Shown here piece by piece: positions 1 through 8,703 of a DNA stretch of 10,260 nt. Position 1 is the first letter of the stretch; the number at the start of each line of letters is the position of its first letter. Made by a program: the position numbers and the translations under genes. The notes beneath the pieces are model-generated. The model ran no database searches. It saw only the letters and a list, made by a program, of their open reading frames with translations, and was not told the origin of the DNA. Source of the DNA: Gammaproteobacteria bacterium (lineage in GTDB: Bacteria; Pseudomonadota; Gammaproteobacteria; Xanthomonadales; Xanthomonadaceae); NCBI GenBank assembly GCA_030431185.1, contig JAUIJO010000105.1, positions 1 through 10,260 of the forward strand, written 5' to 3'.

Positions 1-927
<927 letters not shown>

Positions 928-931
928 GGGA

Positions 932-967
932 GTGACCGGGAATGGGGAAAAGGGAATGGAGAATGGG
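932..967 (+). repeat. Left inverted repeat of the cassette (GGGAATGG type)
   Basis: This copy reads GTGACCGGGAAT, then GGGGAAAA, then GGGAATGGAGAATGGG. It is itself an imperfect tandem of GGGAATGG units. It lies between the four-helix-bundle stop codon and the accC start. On the accC coding strand it is a C/T-rich tract reaching almost to the ATG. Repeats of this type are, to my knowledge, dispersed in Lysobacter/Luteimonas-like genomes; that is recollection and not something shown by this window. Confidence 0.75.
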
Positions 968-981
968 CAAAGCTGGCATCG

Positions 982-1377
982 TCAGTCTCCGCGCTTCTTG
1001 AGCGCATTCATGAGCGCGGTCACTTTGGCGAACGTCGTATCTATCAGCCCATCTGCTGCGGCAGTGTCCCTGGCATAGCCCAGGCGACGCGCGATGTGCA
1101 GCTGCGTGCTGATCTCCGAAAGAGAACCGCGTGCGATCGACAGGAAGCGGATGTATTCGAGCGTGGAGCGCCGCGCGGCGCCCTCGGCGATGTTCGACGG
1201 GATGCTGATTGCGGCCCGTCGCATCTGCGCGGAGAGCCCGAAGCGCTCCACATCGGGGAATGAGCTGGACATTGTGTAGATCATTTCCACCAGGTCCATG
1301 GAGTTTCGCCATACATCCAGCCGCTCGTGCGGCCGTTTTGACGATTCCCCATTCTCCATTCCCGATTCCCGCTTCAC
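982..1377 (-). CDS. Four-helix bundle protein (23S rRNA intervening-sequence protein family, Avd-like fold)
   Basis: This gives 131 residues if read from the GTG at 1377. That GTG overlaps the accB stop in a GTGA. An ATG at 1359 (MENGESSKRPHERLDVW) is an alternative and perhaps better start. Hallmarks of the family are present: LDVWRNSMDLVE near residues 20-31, the FPDVERFGLSAQMRRAAISIPSNIAEGAARR-type centre near 40-69, then the FLSIARGSLSEISTQLHIARRLGY-type third helix near 77-100, shown here only by its key residues RGSLSE, TQLHIA and RRLGY. The family includes proteins encoded in 23S rRNA intervening sequences and is structurally related to Avd of diversity-generating retroelements; the function of free-standing members is unknown. 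No reverse transcriptase or variable repeat is present here. The first residues (KRESGMENGE) are encoded by the flanking repeat and are probably not part of the fold. The gene looks less GC-rich than its neighbours. Confidence 0.85.
   Translation of the reverse strand: MKRESGMENGESSKRPHERLDVWRNSMDLVEMIYTMSSSFPDVERFGLSAQMRRAAISIPSNIAEGAARRSTLEYIRFLSIARGSLSEISTQLHIARRLGYARDTAAADGLIDTTFAKVTALMNALKKRGD
1348..1377 (-). repeat. Right inverted repeat of the cassette (GGGAATGG type)
   Basis: On the minus strand this reads GTGAAGCGGGAATC followed by GGGAATGGAGAATGGG. The outer four bases include the accB stop codon TGA. The copy contains the likely translation start of the four-helix-bundle gene (ATG at 1359) and a GCGGGA stretch just upstream that could act as a ribosome binding site. 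The 16-base core matches the left copy in inverted orientation without mismatch. Confidence 0.75.
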
Positions 1378-1832
1378 CCGATCACAAACAACGGCTGGTC
1401 GAACTCGATCGGCTGGCCGTTCTCGACCAGGATCTTGACCACGGTGCCGGAGACGTCGGACTCGATCGGGTTGAACATCTTCATCGCTTCGATGATGCCC
1501 AGGGTCTCGCCGGCCTTGACCGACTGGCCGACGCTGACGAACGCGGGCTTGTCGGGGGCGGGGGAGGCGTAATAGGTGCCGACCATCGGGGCGCGGACGA
1601 CGTGGCCGTCGGGCAGGGCCTCGCCGGCGGGCTCGCTCGCGGCGGCGGGCGCGGTGGGCGCGGGCGCGGCGGCCGGGGTCGGGTAGGCCGGCGCCATCGG
1701 CGCGGCCATCGCCACGCCGCCCTTCGGCGTGCGGGCCAGGCGGACGGATTCCTCGCCTTCCTTGATCTCGATCTCGGCGAGGTTGGATTCCTCGAGCAGG
1801 TCGATCAGTTTCTTGATTTTTCGCAGGTCCAT
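1374..1832 (-). CDS. accB: Biotin carboxyl carrier protein of acetyl-CoA carboxylase
   Basis: AccB carries biotin between biotin carboxylase (AccC) and the carboxyltransferase (AccA/AccD). At 152 residues it has the normal size. Residues 1-35 form the conserved N-terminal segment (MDLRKIKKLIDLLEESNL). Residues 40-75 are an Ala/Pro-rich flexible linker, and 78-152 are the biotinyl domain. The biotin site is EAMKM with K118 as the lysine to be modified. The protruding thumb typical of bacterial AccB (about 83-97, APMVGTYYASPAPD) is present. A GAGAGG ribosome binding site sits 8 bases before the ATG. It follows the LprI-like gene by 59 bases, so it probably belongs to one transcript with aroQ. 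Its stop codon is the edge of the repeat-flanked cassette. Confidence 0.98.
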   Translation of the reverse strand: MDLRKIKKLIDLLEESNLAEIEIKEGEESVRLARTPKGGVAMAAPMAPAYPTPAAAPAPTAPAAASEPAGEALPDGHVVRAPMVGTYYASPAPDKPAFVSVGQSVKAGETLGIIEAMKMFNPIESDVSGTVVKILVENGQPIEFDQPLFVIG

Positions 1833-1891
1833 GGATGGGCCTCTCGGTCAGGTGCCCCGGATGGGGCGGTCGGTCGGATGGGGAGCGGGCG

Positions 1892-2338
1892 CTACCGTTC
1901 GTCTTCGTAGAACGCCTCGAGTTCGCGGGTGCGCGTTTCGGCGTGCCGGGCCATGCAGGACAGGAAGGTCACGGTCCGGATGGTGCCATCGGCGTAGTAC
2001 TGCCAGGCCGCGTCGCAGTCGCCGCGGCGGAACGCGACCCAGCTGCGCTGGGCCTCGGTGAGCAGTTCGCGGGTGCGGGCGCAGTGGGCGCCACATGCCG
2101 GATCGGCCAGCTGGGCGCGGATTCGCTGGTAGGTGGCATTGAGGTCGGCTTCGGCCCGGTCGAGGCCGGCCTGCGCGCACGCATTGGTCTCCGGCGTGGT
2201 GATCGCGTTGGCCGTGCAGGTCGCGGCGTCCTCCCCCGTGTCCGGAGCTCGCGCCTGGCCGGTGGCCGGCAGCACGCAGGACAGCGCGAGCAGGGCCGCG
2301 ACGCCGGGTCGCACCGCCGCCGGGCGCGCCATCCTCAT
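1892..2338 (-). CDS. Exported LprI/DUF1311-family small protein
   Basis: The product has 148 residues and an N-terminal export signal (about 1-30, hydrophobic PGVAALLALSCVLPATG). Cleavage could occur after GQA. Cys21 in ALSC resembles an imperfect lipobox, so lipidation cannot be excluded. The mature part fits the LprI/DUF1311 pattern: TPETNACAQAGLDRAEADLN near 48-67, then AQRSWVAFRRGDC at 96-108. Cys41, 54, 82, 86, 108 and 128 suggest disulfides in the periplasm. The mycobacterial namesake LprI is a lysozyme-inhibiting lipoprotein; whether this protein does that is not shown here. Its ATG overlaps the aroQ stop (ATGA, 2335-2338), so it is probably translated by coupling to aroQ. A second ATG at 2332 is an alternative start. 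A gene of this kind between aroQ and accB is unusual for the usual aroQ-accB-accC order. Confidence 0.82.
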   Translation of the reverse strand: MRMARPAAVRPGVAALLALSCVLPATGQARAPDTGEDAATCTANAITTPETNACAQAGLDRAEADLNATYQRIRAQLADPACGAHCARTRELLTEAQRSWVAFRRGDCDAAWQYYADGTIRTVTFLSCMARHAETRTRELEAFYEDER

Positions 2339-2778
2339 GGCCGCGCCTCCAGTCGCTTGATGGCGGCGTCCAGCGCATGGCGGTAGCCGTCGGCCCCGAA
2401 GCCGCAGATCACGCCGACGGCGAGATCGGAGAAGTAGCTGGCATGCCGGAACGGCTCGCGGGCGTGCGGGTTCGACAGGTGGACTTCGATGAAGGGGATC
2501 GCGACCGCGGCCAGCGCGTCGCGCAGGGCCACCGAGGTGTGGGTGAAGGCCGCCGGGTTGATCAGGATGAAGTCGATGTCGCCGCGCGAGGCCTGCACCC
2601 GGTCCACCAGGGCGTGCTCGGCATTGGACTGGAAACTCTCCAGGCGATGCCCGGCCGCCTCGGCCCGGCGGGCGAGGTCACCGTCGATCTCGGCCAGGGT
2701 CGTGGCGCCGTAGATACCGGGCTCGCGGGTGCCGAGCAGGTTGAGGTTGGGGCCATGCAGGGCCAGCAGTGTCGCCAT
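2335..2778 (-). CDS. aroQ: Type II 3-dehydroquinate dehydratase
   Basis: This enzyme converts 3-dehydroquinate to 3-dehydroshikimate in the shikimate pathway (cytoplasm, dodecamer in the family). At 147 residues it is full length. Signature elements are LLALHGPNLNLLGTREP at 4-20 with R18, catalytic tyrosine Y23 in GIYG, N74 and H80 in INPAAFTH, H100 in EVHLSN, and R111 in FRHASY. All active-site residues expected for type II enzymes are present. aroQ directly upstream of accBC is common in Gammaproteobacteria. The start codon is firm from the N-terminal match. The closest Shine-Dalgarno-like GAAGG (2794-2798) is 15 bases from the ATG, further than usual, and lies within an inverted-repeat leader. 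The 170 bases upstream probably contain its promoter. Confidence 0.98.
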   Translation of the reverse strand: MATLLALHGPNLNLLGTREPGIYGATTLAEIDGDLARRAEAAGHRLESFQSNAEHALVDRVQASRGDIDFILINPAAFTHTSVALRDALAAVAIPFIEVHLSNPHAREPFRHASYFSDLAVGVICGFGADGYRHALDAAIKRLEARP

Positions 2779-2948
2779 CGGGCAGCGGTTTTACCTTCAG
2801 AAGGCCGCGAGTGTGCGTGACTGAAACCGCTGTGTCTAGGAGTTCGCTGCCAAATCGGCGAAGTTGTCGCGATTTAAGCGCTTGTTTGATTTTCCCCGAT
2901 GCAACGCGTCGTGCGCCTGTCAAGGGCCGGAGGGCGTGTCCGCCGGGC
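2779..2948 (-). promoter_or_regulatory. aroQ leader/promoter region with a 9-bp inverted repeat
   Basis: This is the gap between the tlpA-like stop and the aroQ start. On the aroQ coding strand the arm CAGCGGTTT (plus 2824-2832) can pair with AAACCGCTG (plus 2783-2791). The loop contains the only Shine-Dalgarno-like GAAGG and a smaller CCTTC/GAAGG hairpin. A perfect TTGACA is found on the minus strand (2923-2918), but no matching -10 lies 16-18 bases downstream. I therefore do not call a specific promoter. No terminator with a T run follows the tlpA-like gene, so read-through from the dsbD operon is possible. Confidence 0.35.
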
Positions 2949-3539
2949 TCATCGCGCCCAGTCGTCGATCTCGTCGTGCTGGAACGGCCCGACCTTCTGC
3001 TTCAACAGGGTGCCGTCCGCCGACAGCAGGACGGAGTAGGGCAGCACCCCCCTGGGGTTGCCCAGTTGCACACTGCTGTCGCGCGGGCCGGCCTGGTCGA
3101 TGAGGATGCGGTAGTCGACCGGGACGCGGCCGAGGAAGTCGCGGACGGCATCGGCGTCGTCGAGGGCGATGCCGACCACTCGCGTGCCATTGTCGCCCTG
3201 TTCGACCGCGAAACGGTTCAGTTCCGGCATCTCCTCGATGCAGGGACCGCACCAGCTGGCCCAGAAGTTGACCAGGACCGGCCGCCCGGCCAGATCGCCG
3301 GGCAGCGTGGTGTCCGTGCCCGCGAGGTCGGGCAGCCGCAGCGTGGGGATGGTCTCCCCGCGCCGGGCGATGGCGAGGCCTTCGGGGGCCGCGGGCGCGC
3401 CGGCGGACAGAGCGCCCTGGAGCGCGCGCTGGCCCAGCTCGGTCCGCAGCAGCGGTCCGGAGCCGTTGAGCCAGAGGCCCAACGCGCCGCCGAGCACGGC
3501 GCCGGCCAGCGCGACCAGCAGGACGGAGCGCGCCTTCAT
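2949..3539 (-). CDS. Membrane-anchored TlpA/ResA-type thioredoxin
   Basis: The product is a 196-residue periplasmic thiol-disulfide oxidoreductase held by an N-terminal membrane segment (about 5-24). The redoxin domain covers about 62-196. The active site is WCGPC with C97 and C100, following VLVNFWAS, and the cis-proline is P167 in GVLPYS. TlpA/ResA/CcmG-type proteins reduce disulfides in the periplasm, for example during cytochrome c maturation, and are kept reduced by DsbD or CcdA. Its start ATG overlaps the dsbD stop (ATGA, 3536-3539), which argues for DsbD as its electron donor. I chose this start because it gives the complete anchor and the overlap. The same frame stays open far upstream across dsbD, but that extension has no protein-like features. 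It is not clearly CcmG, since no other ccm genes are nearby. Confidence 0.93.
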   Translation of the reverse strand: MKARSVLLVALAGAVLGGALGLWLNGSGPLLRTELGQRALQGALSAGAPAAPEGLAIARRGETIPTLRLPDLAGTDTTLPGDLAGRPVLVNFWASWCGPCIEEMPELNRFAVEQGDNGTRVVGIALDDADAVRDFLGRVPVDYRILIDQAGPRDSSVQLGNPRGVLPYSVLLSADGTLLKQKVGPFQHDEIDDWAR

Positions 3540-5974
3540 CGTGCCGCCGCCCGTTGCAGCGCCTCGCGGGCGAGCTCGGGGGTCAGCACCGTCGGCAGGA
3601 CCTCGCCCGGGCCGCCATCGGCCGGGAACACCACGTAGAGCGGGACGCCGACGGCCTCGTAGCGCTGCAGGAACGCGGTCAGGGCCGGGTCCACGTCGGT
3701 CCAGTCGCCGAGCATGTAGACGGCATCGGCCGCCTCGAGCGCCTCGCGGAAGCCGTCGCGTCCGAACACGGCCTTCTCGTTGGCCTTGCAGGTCACGCAC
3801 CAGTCCGCGGTCATGTTGACGAAGACCGGCCGGCCCGCGCCGCGCAGGTCGGCCAGCCGTTGCTCGGAGAACGCCACCGGCGCGAGCGCCTCGTGCGCCG
3901 GCGTCGTGAGCACGGCTGCGGTCTGCGGGCGCGGCATCGTGTGGATGGCATGCAGCGGCCAGGCCACGGCGAGCAATGCGGCCGCGGCGAGTGCGGAGGC
4001 CCAGGGGCGGCCGTCGCGACGGGAGCGGGTCCAGGCCCAGGCGGCGAAGGCGAGCAGGGTCGCGGCCAGCAGCCACCAGCCGATCGCATCCGCCCCGCGC
4101 TGGCGGGCCAGCACCCAGGCCAGCCATACGGCGGTCAGGTACAGCGGGAAGGCGAGGAGTTGCTTGAAGGTGTCCATCCATGCGCCCGGCTTCGGCAGGC
4201 GATGGGCGAGCGCGGGAATGAAGCCGATCAGCAGGAACGGCAGCGCCAGCCCGAGGCCGAGCGCGAGGAAGACGAGGAGGGCGGTGCCGGTCGGGGCAGT
4301 GAACGCCCAGGCCAGGGCCGGCCCCATCAGCGGCGCGGTGCAGGGCGTGGCGACCACGACCGCGAGCACGCCGGTGAAGAAATCGCCGGTCGGACCCGAG
4401 CGCGTCGCCAGGCCATGGCCGACCCCGGTCCAGCGGCCGCCGACATGCCATACGCCGGACAGGCTCAGGCCCAGCCCGAACATCAGCAGGGCCAGCACGG
4501 CGACCACCAGAGGTTGCTGCAACTGGAAGCCCCATCCCAGCGCGAGGCCCGCCTGGCGCAGCGCGAGCGCGAGGCCGCCCAGGGCGACGAAGCTCACCAG
4601 CACGCCAGCGGTGTACCAGAGGGCGTGGCGACGCGCCCGCCCGGGCGTCTCCCCACTGCCGGCGAGCGACAAGGCCTTCAGCGACAGGACCGGCAGCACG
4701 CAGGGCATCAGGTTGAGGATCAGGCCGCCGCCGACGGCCAGGAGCAATACGGTGAGCAGGCCCAGGCGCGGCGCCGGTACCGGGCCGTCCGCGGGAGGTG
4801 TCGCGGCGCTTTCAACGGCGGCATCGGCCGGGGGCGGGGCAAGGGACTCGTCGGGCGCGTCGGCGCCCTGCGGGGCGACCGGATCCGCCGCGGCTCCGGC
4901 CTCGGTGGGCGGCGGTGCCATGTCGTCGGTCGCCGTATCCGGGTCCGGGTCCGAAGACACCTGCGCCACCGTGCCCGCCGGAATGGCGACGTCGAGCTCG
5001 CGGGTCATGACGGGATAGCAGATGCCGTCGGTCTGGCAGCCCTGGAATTCGATCGCCAGCGTCGCCTGCGCGGCCTCCCGGACCGTGCGCTCCAGCGGCA
5101 GGCGGGCCGTGACCGGCTCGAAGAACACCACGGTGGTGCCGAAATGTTCGTCCTGGTGTTCCTGGCCCGGCGGCCAGCGCGGGGTGCCGGCACGGATGCC
5201 TTCGGCCCGCGCGCGGAACGCGGTCTTGTCGCGATAGAGGTAATAACCCGGCGCCACGTCGAAACGCACTTCCAGGGTGTTGCCGTCCACGGCGGCCGCG
5301 GTCACGCCGAACGCCTGCTCGGCGGGGAGCGGCTTGGCGAGGCCGCCCGGCAGGGTGGCGGGGGCGAGCAGCGGATTGCCGGGGCTGGCGTTGGACAGGC
5401 CGCCTGCGTTCTGGCCCGGCAGGCGCAGTCCTCCGGTGGCGGGTGCCGGGTCCAGCGCAGACGGCGCCGCCATGCCGGCGGCCGGCGCGGGCGGCAACGT
5501 CACCTGCACCTCCCGGGTCTGGGGCGGGTAGCAGATGCCGAGGTCCGCGCAGCCCTGGTACTTCACCTTCAGGGTCACGGTGCCGGCGCCGGCGCGGCCG
5601 GGCAGGGTGGCGCTCAGCATGCCGCGGTAGGTTTCCACGTCACCGAAGAACTCGTCGGTGTAGGCATGGCCCTTCGGCAGGCGCAGGGCCTGCTGGGCGA
5701 AAGCGGCGTCGGCCTGGACCGAGGTGCGGTGGCGATAGAGGTAGTAGCCGTCGGCGATCTTCCAGCGGACGGTGATCGCGTCGGGTGCGCTCGCTTCGGC
5801 GCTCAGCACGAACGCTTCGTCGACCGGCAGCAGGTCGTCCAGGTCGACCGCGGCCAGGGCCCGGGACGGGAAGCCGCAGGCGAATGCGAACAGGGCGAGC
5901 GCACACAGGACGGGAGCGAAGGACGGCAGGGTGCGCGCGACGCGCAGGCGCGCGTTCCGGAGGGAATCAGTCAT
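3536..5974 (-). CDS. dsbD: Thiol:disulfide interchange protein DsbD with duplicated N-terminal domain
   Basis: DsbD carries electrons from cytoplasmic thioredoxin through the inner membrane to periplasmic partners. The protein has 812 residues, against about 565 in E. coli. Order: signal peptide 1-41 (ends RALA); first alpha domain about 45-162 with cysteine pair C142/C148 in QGCADLGICYPP; Pro/Ala/Gly-rich linker; second alpha domain about 215-332 with C313/C319 in QGCQTDGICYPV; acidic Pro/Ala-rich linker about 335-402; eight-helix membrane beta domain about 405-680 with C425 (NLMPCVLP) and C545 (VATPCTAP); C-terminal thioredoxin domain with C726/C729 in WCVTC. All DsbD cysteine pairs are present and the alpha pair occurs twice. 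The ATG at 5974 overlaps the cutA end by 8 bases. An upstream in-frame ATG at 6058 would add residues that do not resemble a signal peptide. Confidence 0.95.
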   Translation of the reverse strand: MTDSLRNARLRVARTLPSFAPVLCALALFAFACGFPSRALAAVDLDDLLPVDEAFVLSAEASAPDAITVRWKIADGYYLYRHRTSVQADAAFAQQALRLPKGHAYTDEFFGDVETYRGMLSATLPGRAGAGTVTLKVKYQGCADLGICYPPQTREVQVTLPPAPAAGMAAPSALDPAPATGGLRLPGQNAGGLSNASPGNPLLAPATLPGGLAKPLPAEQAFGVTAAAVDGNTLEVRFDVAPGYYLYRDKTAFRARAEGIRAGTPRWPPGQEHQDEHFGTTVVFFEPVTARLPLERTVREAAQATLAIEFQGCQTDGICYPVMTRELDVAIPAGTVAQVSSDPDPDTATDDMAPPPTEAGAAADPVAPQGADAPDESLAPPPADAAVESAATPPADGPVPAPRLGLLTVLLLAVGGGLILNLMPCVLPVLSLKALSLAGSGETPGRARRHALWYTAGVLVSFVALGGLALALRQAGLALGWGFQLQQPLVVAVLALLMFGLGLSLSGVWHVGGRWTGVGHGLATRSGPTGDFFTGVLAVVVATPCTAPLMGPALAWAFTAPTGTALLVFLALGLGLALPFLLIGFIPALAHRLPKPGAWMDTFKQLLAFPLYLTAVWLAWVLARQRGADAIGWWLLAATLLAFAAWAWTRSRRDGRPWASALAAAALLAVAWPLHAIHTMPRPQTAAVLTTPAHEALAPVAFSEQRLADLRGAGRPVFVNMTADWCVTCKANEKAVFGRDGFREALEAADAVYMLGDWTDVDPALTAFLQRYEAVGVPLYVVFPADGGPGEVLPTVLTPELAREALQRAAAR

Positions 5975-6290
5975 CGGGTCTCGTCTGTTGGGCCACCCAC
6001 TGCAGGTAGGGGGCGAGGCCGGCGCGGGCTTCGACCGCCACCAGCTCGGGGAGTTCATTGGGGTGTAGCTCGAGCACGCGCGCGCTCAGCGCGTCGAAGC
6101 GGTCGGCGCAGGTCTTGATCAGCAGCAGGACCTCGTCGTCGGTCTGCACCTCGCCATCCCAGCGATAGGTCGACCGCAGGCCGGGCACGCGGCTGACGCA
6201 GGCGGCCAGGCGCTCCTCCACCAGCGCCCGCGCGATGCGTTGGGCGCTGTCGGGATCGGGGCAGGTGCAATGGACCAGGAGCACGGGCAT
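5967..6290 (-). CDS. cutA: Divalent-cation tolerance protein CutA
   Basis: CutA has 107 residues, the normal size for this small trimeric protein. Conserved points are C31 in AACV, YRWDGEV at 42-48, LLIKT at 56-60 with K59, and HPNELPEL at 76-83 (usually HPYELPE, so Asn replaces Tyr). YLQWV near the C-terminus also fits. The family was linked to copper tolerance in E. coli, partly because cutA lies next to dsbD there too; its biochemical role remains uncertain. It is the first gene of cutA-dsbD-tlpA, with the dsbD start inside its 3' end. There is no Shine-Dalgarno sequence before the ATG, but a TACAAT hexamer ends 6 bases upstream of it, which suggests a leaderless transcript. Confidence 0.96.
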   Translation of the reverse strand: MPVLLVHCTCPDPDSAQRIARALVEERLAACVSRVPGLRSTYRWDGEVQTDDEVLLLIKTCADRFDALSARVLELHPNELPELVAVEARAGLAPYLQWVAQQTRPDD

Positions 6291-6296
6291 GGCGCG

Positions 6297-6302
6297 ATTG
6301 TA
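6297..6302 (-). promoter_or_regulatory. -10 hexamer TACAAT directly upstream of cutA (leaderless promoter candidate)
   Basis: TACAAT on the minus strand matches the sigma-70 -10 consensus at five of six positions. It stands out in a strongly GC-rich gap. Six bases separate it from the cutA ATG, which puts the expected transcription start at or next to the A of the start codon. I see no good -35 match at 16-18 bases. The absence of a ribosome binding site fits a leaderless mRNA. Confidence 0.5.
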
Positions 6303-6341
6303 GCGGTCCCGCCGCGGCGCGTTGCCCCTCGCGCCAGCGGC

Positions 6342-6366
6342 GCCGCACCCCGGTTCAGGGGGCGGC
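6342..6366 (-). terminator. GC-rich hairpin just after the endonuclease gene
   Basis: The arms are GCCGC+CCCC and GGGG+GCGGC (plus 6342-6351 with one bulged A, and 6358-6366) around the loop GGTTCA. It starts about 9 bases after the endonuclease stop codon and precedes the cutA promoter candidate. There is no T run after it on the minus strand, so it may protect the 3' end or pause transcription and not terminate efficiently. Confidence 0.35.
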
Positions 6367-6374
6367 CGCCGGGC

Positions 6375-8123
<1,749 letters not shown>

Positions 8124-8203
8124 CGGCGTACATCCTTCCTTGAATGCGGTCGCCCGAGTCTACCCCCGTTGGCGGTCCGGACGGTGTCGCCCCGGGGGCC
8201 GCG

Positions 8204-8608
8204 TCACGGTTTGCGCGGTTCCTGCGGCTTGATCCGTCCGGTCCGCTGCACGGCCAACTGCTCGACCACCTCCACCAGGGGCGCGCGCGCCAGGGTCGGT
8301 GATTCGCGGAAGGCGGTCAGCAGGCGGAGTTCGAGCGGATCGTCCACCAGCAGCGCGTCCACCGCGGCCACCGAGTCCATCGCCACGTCCTCGGACAGGG
8401 TCATGCGTCCGCGGCCGGTGGCCAGCCATTCGAACTGCACCTGGGTCACCAGCGCCAGTTCCCGCAGGTGCCCGGCACTGGGCGACTTGCCCATCGTGGC
8501 TTCCCAATGGCTGACCGCGCTGCGCTGGACGCCCACGGCCTGGGCGAGCGCGGACTGCGACAGGCCGGCATGGCGGCGGGCGAGGCGAATGCGTTGCGCG
8601 GGCGTCAT
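8204..8608 (-). CDS. XRE/HTH_3-type transcriptional regulator
   Basis: The product has 134 residues. The first 60 are a Cro/C1-type helix-turn-helix: MTPAQRIRLARRHAGLSQSA, then LAQAVGVQRSAVSHWE as the recognition region, GKSP and a closing helix HLRELALVTQVQFEWLATG. The C-terminal half (about 75-134) has an acidic stretch and a leucine-rich helix (DDPLELRLLTAFRE, LVEVVEQLAV) that could serve for dimerisation. It matches no enzyme domain I recognise. An AGGAG ribosome binding site lies 8 bases before the ATG. The 200 bases upstream contain several palindromes that could be its operators. It diverges from a putative small RNA and from groESL. There is no toxin gene next to it, so an antitoxin role is not supported. 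The target genes are unknown. Confidence 0.9.
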   Translation of the reverse strand: MTPAQRIRLARRHAGLSQSALAQAVGVQRSAVSHWEATMGKSPSAGHLRELALVTQVQFEWLATGRGRMTLSEDVAMDSVAAVDALLVDDPLELRLLTAFRESPTLARAPLVEVVEQLAVQRTGRIKPQEPRKP

Positions 8609-8672
8609 CCGGGGGCTCCTGCGAGGGGGTGGGCGTTCATCCGGGGTCGGAATCCCGTGATGTTTTTCGCAT

Positions 8673-8700
8673 TAACAGGGAAGATGTTACCAAAAATAAC
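8673..8700 (-). promoter_or_regulatory. Alternating TAACA/TGTTA half-sites upstream of the XRE gene
   Basis: TAACA (8673-8677), TGTTA (8685-8689) and TAAC (8697-8700) follow one another at 12-base steps in alternating orientation. This gives two overlapping inverted repeats with 7-base centres. They lie 65-92 bases upstream of the XRE start codon, where an autoregulatory operator is expected. Binding by this XRE protein is inference. Confidence 0.4.
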
Positions 8701-8703
8701 CCA

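Larger units (their letters stand above)
932..1377. mobile_element. Putative small inserted cassette: inverted repeats flanking a four-helix-bundle gene inside accB-accC
   Basis: The stretch between the accB stop and the accC start is bounded by inverted copies of one repeat. The perfect 16-base core GGGAATGGAGAATGGG lies at 952-967 (plus) and 1348-1363 (minus). Outside each core is a further weaker match: GTGACCGGGAAT at 932-943 against GTGAAGCGGGAAT read from 1377 to 1365 on the minus strand. Between them is one gene of the 23S rRNA intervening-sequence-protein family. accB and accC are normally separated by only a few bases, so I infer an insertion. No transposase is encoded, so movement, if any, would need help in trans. 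Exact ends and any target duplication cannot be set without an uninterrupted relative. The alternative is a resident gene flanked by family-specific dispersed repeats. Confidence 0.45.

Noticed and set aside
982..1377. Complete diversity-generating retroelement around the Avd-like gene
   Set aside because: No reverse transcriptase, template repeat or variable repeat is present. Fold relationship alone does not make it one.
982..1377. rRNA intervening sequence
   Set aside because: The family occurs in 23S rRNA genes, but no rRNA sequence is found in this window. The gene is in a protein operon.
2895..2923. Consensus -35 TTGACA upstream of aroQ
   Set aside because: No -10 match lies at 16-18 bases, so the hexamer alone does not support a promoter call.
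2949..4535. 528-codon reading of the TlpA-like gene starting inside dsbD
   Set aside because: Only the last 196 codons look like protein (membrane anchor, WCGPC). The upstream part is a shifted frame of dsbD and is Arg/Pro-rich.
3554..6118. Long plus-strand open frame (854 codons) opposite dsbD
   Set aside because: It is antisense to a well-supported dsbD. The translation is Arg/Gly/Gln-rich without domains or plausible start signals, as expected for the opposite strand of GC-rich genes.
8204..8608. Toxin-antitoxin pair with the XRE protein as antitoxin
   Set aside because: No small toxin-like gene is adjacent. The next gene is a large secreted nuclease with its own signal peptide and ribosome binding site.
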